Shown here in pieces: positions 7,026 to 12,781 of a DNA stretch of 12,781 nucleotides. The notes under the pieces are model-generated. The model did no database searches. It was not told the origin of the DNA and saw only the letters and a list, made by a program, of their open reading frames with translations. The stretch comes from CAZOBJ01 sp964577825 (lineage in GTDB: Bacteria; Planctomycetota; SZUA-567; JAFGNG01). The position numbers were made by a program, and so were the translations under genes. Position 1 is the stretch's first letter, and the number at the start of each line of letters is the position of its first letter. Location of the stretch: assembly GCA_964577825.1 (NCBI GenBank), contig CAZOBJ010000093.1, positions 1 through 12,781 of the forward strand, written 5' to 3'.

Positions 7026-7826
7026 ATGGCGCATCCGGCGACCGTGCGCATCGGCACCTCCGGGTACTCGTTCCAAGACTGGAAGGGCCGGTTCTATCCC
7101 CGGGACCTGGCCCAGCGGGACATGCTCGCCTTCTATGCGCAGCGGTTCGACACGGTGGAGCTCAACTTCAGCTACTACCGCCAGCCCGATCCGAGCCAGC
7201 TCGAGAAGATGGCCGCCGCGGCCGCGGCCACGAACCCGCAGTTCGCCTTCTCGGTCAAGGCGTACAAGGGCCTCACCCACGAGATCACCCCGTCCTGGCG
7301 CGAGGAGGCCGATCGATTCCGCGACGGAGTGGCCCCCTTGCACGACCAGGACCGCCTGTACGCGGCGTTGGTGCAGTTCCCCTATTCCTTCCACTACACC
7401 GTGCAGAACCGCCGCCACCTGGACGCCCTGGTGCGCGCCCTGGAGGGGCTGCCCGTGGCGTGCGAGTTCCGCAGCCGGGAGTGGCTCAACGAACGGGTCT
7501 ACCACGGCCTGCGCGCGCGCGGAGTGGCGCTCGTGGCCGTGGACGAGCCGCGGCTCCGGGGCCTCTTGCCGCCCGTGGCCGTGCCCACCGCCTCGCTCGC
7601 GTACGTGCGGTTCCACGGCCGCAACCAGGACAACTGGTGGCGCGGAGACAGCGCCAGCCGATACGACTACCTGTACGCGGAGGACGAGCTGCGCGAGTGG
7701 CTGCCCCGGATCGCGGCCCTGACCGCGGCGGCGCGCAGCGTTGTCGTGTACTTCAACAACCACTGGCGCGGCCAGGCCACGCAGAACGCGCACGACTTGC
7801 AAGGCCTGTTGCCTGAACCGACATGA
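7026..7826 (+). CDS. DUF72 (YecE-family) protein in the imuA position
   Basis: This encodes 266 residues, typical for DUF72. Conserved blocks appear in order: 'RIGTSGYSFQDWKGRFYP' (8-25), 'DTVELNFSYYRQP' (42-54), 'FSVKAYKGLTHE' (75-86), 'YAALVQFPYSFHYT' (112-125), 'CEFRSREWLN' (146-155), 'YVRFHGRN' (193-200) and 'VYFNNHWRGQATQNAHDL' (241-258). Known structures of the family are TIM barrels, but no reaction is firmly assigned. The start is 2 bases after the lexA stop, with no clear ribosome binding site, so translation is probably coupled. Its stop overlaps the next start by 4 bases (ATGA). In the classical cassette this slot holds imuA, a RecA-like gene. This protein has no Walker motif and is unrelated to ImuA. 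The operon context suggests a role in DNA-damage tolerance, which is inference only. Confidence 0.92.
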   Translation: MAHPATVRIGTSGYSFQDWKGRFYPRDLAQRDMLAFYAQRFDTVELNFSYYRQPDPSQLEKMAAAAAATNPQFAFSVKAYKGLTHEITPSWREEADRFRDGVAPLHDQDRLYAALVQFPYSFHYTVQNRRHLDALVRALEGLPVACEFRSREWLNERVYHGLRARGVALVAVDEPRLRGLLPPVAVPTASLAYVRFHGRNQDNWWRGDSASRYDYLYAEDELREWLPRIAALTAAARSVVVYFNNHWRGQATQNAHDLQGLLPEPT

Positions 7827-9028
7827 CGAACGCACAGCTCTGCATTCTCGCACTCCAGGTGGCCGACTTCCCCGTGGCCGTGGCGCGCGCGCTCACGCCG
7901 GCGCTGCGGGGCCGTCCCCTGATCATGGTCTCGTCCCGGCGGACCATGGGCCGGGTGGTCGCCGTCTCCGCGCAGGCGCGCCAGGCGGGCGTGCGCGAGG
8001 GCATGCGCTACCCCGTGGCCCGGCACCTGTGCCCGGACGCCGCGGTGCGCACGCCGGACCGCGACCAGGAGGTGCGCGCCGAGCACGCCATCCTGACCGC
8101 GGCCTTGCAGGTGAGCCCCTGCCTGCAGCGCGTGGGCGCGGGCCGCGTGGTCGTGGACCTGGCGGGCACGCGGCGGCTGTGGGGCGCGCCCATGGACGCG
8201 GCCAGCCGCCTGCAAGCGGACGTGGCCCGGTCCTGCACGCTGCCCAGCGCCCTGGGGATCTCCTCGCGCACGGTGTGGAGCCGCCTCGCCGCACAGGCGG
8301 TCGCGCCCACGGGTATTCTGGAGGTCCTGCCCCGCCGGGAGACGGACTTCCTGTCCCTGGTCTCGCCCGAGTGGGTGGCCGGCATCGACGCGAAGACCGT
8401 GGAGCTCCTGCGCGATATGAACATCGCCAATCTGGCGATGCTGCGCCAGTTCACGCCCCAGGAGATGCTGCGCGTGCTCGGGCCCGCGGGACGGCGCCTG
8501 CTGGAGGCGGTGCGCGTAGGCGACGAGGAGCCCCGCCTGCGCCCGGTCGAGGACGTACGCGCGCTCCTGCCCCTGATCGAGGACGCGGTGGACGCGGCCG
8601 TGGACCTCGTGGAGGAGAGCACCGCCCCGGATGCGCTCTGCGGCGCGCTCGCGCACGCGGTCGCGGTGTGCGGGGCAAGGCTGCGCGCGCAGCGCCGGAT
8701 CTGTTCGCGGGTCCGGATCACGGTCGGGTACAGCGACGGCCAGCGCCGCACGGGCGCGCGTGCCCTGCCGGAGGCCACTATGGTCGACTCCGAGCTTTGC
8801 CGCGCCGCACAACAGGCCTTCGCACGGGCCCATACGCGCCGGGTGCGGGTCTGCCGGATCGGCCTGCGTTGCGAGGGGTTGCTTGATGCCGAGGTCCAGA
8901 CGAGCCTCTGCCAGCGGCTCGCGCACGCCCGGGAGCTGCGGCGTCTGGCCGCGATCGACGCGGTCCGGGTGCGCTACGGCGAGGACGCGATCATGTCCGG
9001 CACCCAGTACCTGGCGCACGCCTCGTGA
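7823..9028 (+). CDS. imuB: ImuB-type Y-family polymerase homologue, catalytic residues lost
   Basis: This encodes 401 residues with the Y-family fold: palm/fingers (about 6-120, including 'SAQARQAGVREGMRYPVARHLCP' split over 49-71), a helix-hairpin-helix thumb region (about 195-245, 'FTPQEMLRVLGPAGRRLLEAV') and a little-finger-like C-terminal part. The metal-binding acidic residues are absent. The first motif reads 'ILALQVADF', with Gln12 where Asp is expected. The 'SIDEAFLD' motif reads 'GAGRVVVD' (105-112), with Gly107 and Arg108 for Asp-Glu. This is the state described for ImuB, an accessory that brings DnaE2 to the sliding clamp and lacks polymerase activity. The protein is short for ImuB and has no clear C-terminal clamp motif; the nearest is 'QTSLC' (359-363). 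It overlaps DUF72 by 4 bases and dnaE2 by 4 (or 1) bases, consistent with translational coupling and fixed stoichiometry. Confidence 0.88.
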   Translation: MTNAQLCILALQVADFPVAVARALTPALRGRPLIMVSSRRTMGRVVAVSAQARQAGVREGMRYPVARHLCPDAAVRTPDRDQEVRAEHAILTAALQVSPCLQRVGAGRVVVDLAGTRRLWGAPMDAASRLQADVARSCTLPSALGISSRTVWSRLAAQAVAPTGILEVLPRRETDFLSLVSPEWVAGIDAKTVELLRDMNIANLAMLRQFTPQEMLRVLGPAGRRLLEAVRVGDEEPRLRPVEDVRALLPLIEDAVDAAVDLVEESTAPDALCGALAHAVAVCGARLRAQRRICSRVRITVGYSDGQRRTGARALPEATMVDSELCRAAQQAFARAHTRRVRVCRIGLRCEGLLDAEVQTSLCQRLAHARELRRLAAIDAVRVRYGEDAIMSGTQYLAHAS

Positions 9029-12000
9029 TGCACACCCTGCTCGACGTCCAGTCCAGCTTCTCCTTGCTCTGGGGCACGGCCGACCCGGTCGACCTGCTGC
9101 GACGCGCGGGCGCCCTCGGCTACCGCCACGTGGCGATCACCGACCACGCCAATCTGTACGCCCTGCCCAGGATCGTGCGCGAGAGCGAGGACCTGCCCTG
9201 CCGGCCTCTGTTCGGCGCGGCGTTCCCGCACGGGCCGGCCAAGACTGTTGCGCTCGTGGAACACGAGGCCGGATACGCGAACCTGTGCCGGATCATCACG
9301 CGTTGGCACGCGCATGCGGACGACCCTCGCACGCTCGGCGATCCGGACCTGTGCGCGTGCACGGCCGGGCGCACCGCCGGGCTTGTGTTCCTCTCCGACG
9401 ACAAAGACGTGCTCACGCATCTCGTTGCGCAAGGCGCGGCCTGCTTTTTCCGGGTCGGGCGTACGCTCGCCCGTCCGCCCGCCTGGGCGGCGCGCCTCGG
9501 TTTGGCGTGTGCCTTCGCCCCGGAGGTGTGCATGGCTCTTCCCGAGGAGCATGCCACGCACCGGCTGCTTCGCGCCATTGCTCTGGGCAAGACGCTCCCG
9601 CAGGTCACGCCCCCAGAGGCTGCGCCGCCTGCGGCCTTTCTGCGCGCGCCCGCCGACTACGCGGACCGGTTCGCTGTGTTCGGCGAGGCCATGCGCACGA
9701 CCGAGCGCATCGCCCGGCGGCTCGCGTTCACGCCCACGCCGCGCACCATCTTTCCGCCCAGCCCCCATCCGGACCGGCCGGCCGTCCGGGAGCTTCGCGA
9801 CAAGGCCTATCGCGGCGCGCGAGAGCGCTACGGCGGAGTGCCCCCGCGCGTGGCCGATCGCCTGGAGTACGAGCTCGGCCTGATCGAGCAGAAAGGCTTC
9901 GCCCGGTACTTCTTGGTGGTCGAGGACATCGTCCGGGCCAGTCCGCGCACGTGCGGCCGCGGCTCGGGCGCGGCGAGCCTGGTCAACTATTGCCTGGGCG
10001 TGACCAATGTAGACCCGATCAAATACGACCTGATGTTCGAGCGGTTTCTCAACCCCGGCCGCCAGGACCCGCCGGACATCGACGTGGACTTCGCCTGGGA
10101 CGAGCGCGACGACGTGCTCGACTACACCCTGGACAAGTACGGCGCCCGCCAGGCGGCCCTGGTGTGCAACCACCTCACCTTCCAGCCGCGCATGGCCATC
10201 CGCGAGACCGCCCGCGCGCACGGGCTCGCCGACGAGGAAATCACCCAGGCCCTGCGCACGCGCCTGCCCGAGTTTCGCGAGACCTTCGGCCCGGTCGCTG
10301 TCAAGCACCGGGGCCGCTGCGCGCCGCGAACCCGGGAGCGGGTGCACGCCTCCGGGCCCTGGCGCCAGATCCTCGCGCAGGCGAGCCGCCTCGTGGGCCT
10401 GCCGCGCATGCTGACGCTCCACTGCGGGGGCATGGTGATCGTGCCCGACGAGCTCGCCGCGCATGTGCCCGTGGAGACCTCGGCCAAGGGCTACCCCATG
10501 ATCCAGTGGGAGAAGGACGGCACCGAGGACATGGGCCTTGTGAAGATCGACCTGCTGGGCAACCGGTCTCTGGCCGTGATCCGCGACGCGGTGCGCAGCG
10601 TGGTCCGCACGGAGGGGAAGCCCCGGGACCGAGTCCTGCCCCAACATCCGGCCGAGGACGAGGCGACCCGCAGACTCATGGCCCGCGGCGCGACTCTGGG
10701 CGTGTTCTACGTCGAGAGCCCGGCCATGCGGCTCTTGCAGCAAAAGGCGCGGCGCGGCGACTTCGCGCATCTCGTGATCCATTCCTCGATCATCCGCCCG
10801 GCCGCGAATCGGTACATCAACGAGTATCTCGCGCGTCTGCACGGCAAGCCGTGGCAACCCCTGCATCCCCTGCTCGCGGGCGTACTGGACGAGACCTACG
10901 GCGTGCCCGTGTATCAGGAGGACGTGTGCAAGCTCGCCATGGCCCTGGCCGGGTTCGACGCCACCCAGGCCGACCGGCTGCGCAAGTGCCTGGGCAAGCG
11001 CGACGCGGCCAAGCGCCTGGCCGCGCACCGGGGCGCCTTTTCTGAAGGCGGGCGCGCGCGCGGCGTGCCCAAGCACGCACTCGACGCCGCGTGGGACGCC
11101 ATCCTGTCCATGACCGGGTACTCGTTCTGCAAGCCGCACTCGGCGAGCTACGCCCAGGTCTCGTTCGAGGCCGCGTACCTCAAGGCCCATTATCCCGCGC
11201 ACTTCATGGCCGCGGTCCTCAGCAACGGCGGGGGCTACTACAGCGCCCAGGCCTATGTGAGCGAGTGCATGCGCCTGGGCCTGCGCGTGCACGGGCCGTG
11301 CGTGAACCGCTCGGACTGGACCTGGACCGAAGACCACGGCGGCGTGCGCGTGGGGTTCATGGCGGTGAAGGGCCTGCATCGCAAGGCTGTGGACGCGATC
11401 CTGCACGAGCGCACGCAGGGCGGCGCATACCGGTCCCTGGAGGACCTGTGGCGGCGCGCCCGTCTGCCCGCCGAGGACCTGCACCGACTCGCCATGATCG
11501 GAGCGCTCGACGCGCTCGCGCCCGCGCTCAACCGGCCGCAGATTTTGTGGATGACGCGACTGATGACCGGCCGCCCCGCCCGGCTCGCGCGCCGCGACGC
11601 ACAGCAGACCCTGTTCGGCGCGCATGCGCCCCGGCCCCGGCCAACTCGCCGCGCGCCCCCGCGGCTCTGTCCCTTGACCGGGCGCCAGCTCATGGAAACG
11701 GAGTACGCGTACCTGGACGCGCTCGTCGGCGCGCATCCCCTGGCCCTCTACGAGGATCGCCTGCGTAGTCTACAAAGGCCCATTACCTCCTCGCGCACGC
11801 TCGCGCAAAGGGTCGGCGAGCAGGTCACCCTGGTCGGCTGGCCGGTCACGGGCAAGGTGGTGAGCACCAAGCTTCACGAGATGATGGAGTTCTTCTCGTT
11901 CGAGGACCACGCGGGCCTGTACGAGACCGTGCTCTTCCCCCAGGCCTACCGCCGCTATGCGCGCGAGGTGCACACCGCGCAGCCTTTGCTTGTCACCGGC

Positions 12001-12105
12001 ACCGTGCACCAGGAGTTCGACGCCTGCACCGTGCACGTAACGCGCGTCAAGCGGCTCGTCGCGGCCGGGCGGCCTGCTGCGGATCGCTTGCTCTGCCCGA
12101 CGTAG
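9025..12105 (+). CDS. dnaE2: DnaE2-type error-prone DNA polymerase III alpha subunit
   Basis: This encodes 1026 residues from the GTG at 9025, or one fewer from the adjacent ATG at 9028; both overlap the imuB stop. Domains in order: a PHP domain (about 3-200) whose metal-binding HxH is replaced ('LDVQSSFSLLWG', Asp7 and Gln9) while 'ITDH' (38-41) remains; the C-family polymerase core with 'GRGSGAASLV' (311-320), 'PDIDVDF' holding catalytic Asp353 and Asp355, and the third Asp509 in 'LVKIDLLG'; 'VYQEDV' (629-634); a clamp-binding pentapeptide QQTLF (860-864); and an OB fold (about 933-1010). It ends after the OB fold, without the tau-binding tail of replicative DnaE1. It performs mutagenic translesion synthesis in the known cassette. 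Last gene of the operon. No clear terminator is seen in the 64 bases before the convergent gene. Confidence 0.93.
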   Translation: MMHTLLDVQSSFSLLWGTADPVDLLRRAGALGYRHVAITDHANLYALPRIVRESEDLPCRPLFGAAFPHGPAKTVALVEHEAGYANLCRIITRWHAHADDPRTLGDPDLCACTAGRTAGLVFLSDDKDVLTHLVAQGAACFFRVGRTLARPPAWAARLGLACAFAPEVCMALPEEHATHRLLRAIALGKTLPQVTPPEAAPPAAFLRAPADYADRFAVFGEAMRTTERIARRLAFTPTPRTIFPPSPHPDRPAVRELRDKAYRGARERYGGVPPRVADRLEYELGLIEQKGFARYFLVVEDIVRASPRTCGRGSGAASLVNYCLGVTNVDPIKYDLMFERFLNPGRQDPPDIDVDFAWDERDDVLDYTLDKYGARQAALVCNHLTFQPRMAIRETARAHGLADEEITQALRTRLPEFRETFGPVAVKHRGRCAPRTRERVHASGPWRQILAQASRLVGLPRMLTLHCGGMVIVPDELAAHVPVETSAKGYPMIQWEKDGTEDMGLVKIDLLGNRSLAVIRDAVRSVVRTEGKPRDRVLPQHPAEDEATRRLMARGATLGVFYVESPAMRLLQQKARRGDFAHLVIHSSIIRPAANRYINEYLARLHGKPWQPLHPLLAGVLDETYGVPVYQEDVCKLAMALAGFDATQADRLRKCLGKRDAAKRLAAHRGAFSEGGRARGVPKHALDAAWDAILSMTGYSFCKPHSASYAQVSFEAAYLKAHYPAHFMAAVLSNGGGYYSAQAYVSECMRLGLRVHGPCVNRSDWTWTEDHGGVRVGFMAVKGLHRKAVDAILHERTQGGAYRSLEDLWRRARLPAEDLHRLAMIGALDALAPALNRPQILWMTRLMTGRPARLARRDAQQTLFGAHAPRPRPTRRAPPRLCPLTGRQLMETEYAYLDALVGAHPLALYEDRLRSLQRPITSSRTLAQRVGEQVTLVGWPVTGKVVSTKLHEMMEFFSFEDHAGLYETVLFPQAYRRYAREVHTAQPLLVTGTVHQEFDACTVHVTRVKRLVAAGRPAADRLLCPT

Positions 12106-12169
12106 CCGCGGCTCTCGTCTTGGAACAAGGCTGGCTGCTCAGGTCGGGTGTTCGTCGCGCGCGACCGCC

Positions 12170-12781
12170 CTACCGCAGCTCCTCGGCCACCACATGGGCG
12201 AGCTCCGGGTGGTCCAGGAACGTCCGGTAGAAGGCCAGCATCACGCTGCGTGCGCCCGACGCGCCGGCGATGCGAATCTCCGTGCGCACCCGGTCCGCCG
12301 GCTTCAACCGCTCCCCGGACGCCACGCCAACGAACGGCACGAACGTATTGCCCTCGTGATACTTGCCCTCGGCTTGCTTGTACTGCCTGGCCTTGTCGAA
12401 CACCTTGCCGTAGGACCAGAACGGCTTGTAGAACCACGCGACGGTCTGGCCGCAGTAGTCCACGGGCAGCCGATTCCCGTACAGCGGATTCGGATCAAAA
12501 TCCGGGTAGATGTGAATGCCCAGCGCCAACCGCGGGTCGATCCCCTTGGCAAGCGCCGCCACATCGGCGACGTACGCCACGAGAGACTCCTCGGAATACT
12601 GCTCGAGGACCTGCTTCTCGGTAAGCCCGGGGTGAGACAGCGCGTACTCTTTCCGCTTTTGGTTGGAGTACTCGCAGAAGCACGCATAGTAGTTGCGGTA
12701 CCCCACGTAGTCCAGCGCCAGGCCATCGATGTCATAATTCGTGACGATCTCCTCGATGATCTCTCGGTCGTAGTCTATAAG
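12170..12781 (-). CDS. Glycoside-hydrolase-like TIM-barrel protein, C-terminal part
   Basis: The last 203 residues of a leftward gene are present; its start lies beyond the right edge. The first visible residues 'EEIVTNYDIDGLALDYVGYR' resemble the 'ydvDGihlDyvRY' block of glycosyl-hydrolase-like proteins (GHL10/DUF187, COG1649 type). In these the Asp residues sit at the end of a barrel strand. Next come 'LALGIHIYPDFD', a 'PVDYCGQTVAWFYKPFWSYGK' segment (21 residues, split at CGQ) and 'GASGARSVMLAFYRTF', typical late-barrel strands. There is no visible carbohydrate-binding domain after the barrel. A role in polysaccharide breakdown fits the AGE gene at the other edge but is not shown. The stop is TAG at 12170-12172. 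The gene is convergent with dnaE2, so it is not part of that operon. Confidence 0.65.
   Translation of the reverse strand, partial: LIDYDREIIEEIVTNYDIDGLALDYVGYRNYYACFCEYSNQKRKEYALSHPGLTEKQVLEQYSEESLVAYVADVAALAKGIDPRLALGIHIYPDFDPNPLYGNRLPVDYCGQTVAWFYKPFWSYGKVFDKARQYKQAEGKYHEGNTFVPFVGVASGERLKPADRVRTEIRIAGASGARSVMLAFYRTFLDHPELAHVVAEELR

Noticed and set aside
6567..7853. Long minus-strand open frame across lexA and DUF72
   Set aside because: It is a shadow of two well-supported genes, with low-complexity composition.
7823..9028. Active DinB/Pol IV polymerase
   Set aside because: The catalytic acidic residues are missing at all aligned positions, and the gene is coupled to dnaE2.
8631..11736. 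Very long open frames antisense to, or out of frame with, imuB and dnaE2
   Set aside because: They have Arg/Ala/Pro/His-rich translations with no motif, as expected from alternate frames of GC-rich genes. The polymerase motifs lie in the 9025-12105 frame.
9025..12105. Replicative DnaE1
   Set aside because: It lacks the C-terminal tau-binding region, has a degenerate PHP site, and sits in a lexA operon after imuB.
1391..12105. LRR pair plus SOS cassette as one defence island
   Set aside because: No nuclease, helicase, methylase or toxin is present. A separate strong promoter and a 254-base gap split the LRR genes from lexA, so adjacency alone is not evidence.
12154..12165. Perfect palindrome GTCGCGCGCGAC between the convergent dnaE2 and hydrolase genes, as a terminator
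   Set aside because: It has no loop and no T-run on either strand. In GC-rich DNA such a palindrome is easily chance.

Overview
The window is GC-rich and densely coding, with a block of four overlapping or nearly touching genes on the right and a large paralogous gene pair on the left. No rRNA, tRNA, CRISPR array, insertion sequence or phage gene is visible. The leucine-rich-repeat (LRR) proteins end in an 'aLRxALPxC' cap. Together with the carbohydrate-active flanking genes and the LexA/ImuB/DnaE2 cassette, this suggests an environmental, probably uncultured bacterium of Planctomycetota/PVC or Hydrogenedentota type. That placement is an inference from protein style; no taxonomic marker is present.

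Left edge (1-1390). An AGE-family (N-acylglucosamine 2-epimerase-like) gene runs leftward off the window. Next to it, on the same strand, is a small glycine-zipper lipoprotein gene ending in seven Asp codons. A 373-base divergent intergenic region follows.

Centre (1391-6145). Two rightward genes encode exported LRR proteins of 684 and about 877 residues, separated by 66 bases. They share an N-terminal domain of roughly 150 residues that I do not recognise, a 23-residue LRR with a Cys at its end, and a C-terminal cap. They look like an old tandem duplication. The second protein also has four 26-residue LRR units of a different type, each entered through an 'LxLP' junction.

Right (6146-12105). 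A good sigma70-type promoter overlapped by a 12-base perfect palindrome precedes lexA. Then come a DUF72 (YecE-family) gene, a catalytically dead Y-family polymerase (ImuB type) and a DnaE2-type error-prone polymerase III alpha subunit. Gaps or overlaps are +2, -4 and -4 bases, so this should be one LexA-controlled operon for SOS translesion synthesis. It resembles the known lexA-imuA-imuB-dnaE2 mutagenesis cassette, but a DUF72 gene occupies the imuA position. A textbook clamp-binding pentapeptide lies in DnaE2, while ImuB has only a poor candidate. This modified cassette is the best candidate for an undescribed system here.

Right edge (12170-12781). The C-terminal 203 residues of a glycoside-hydrolase-like TIM-barrel protein lie on the minus strand, convergent with dnaE2 and cut by the window end.
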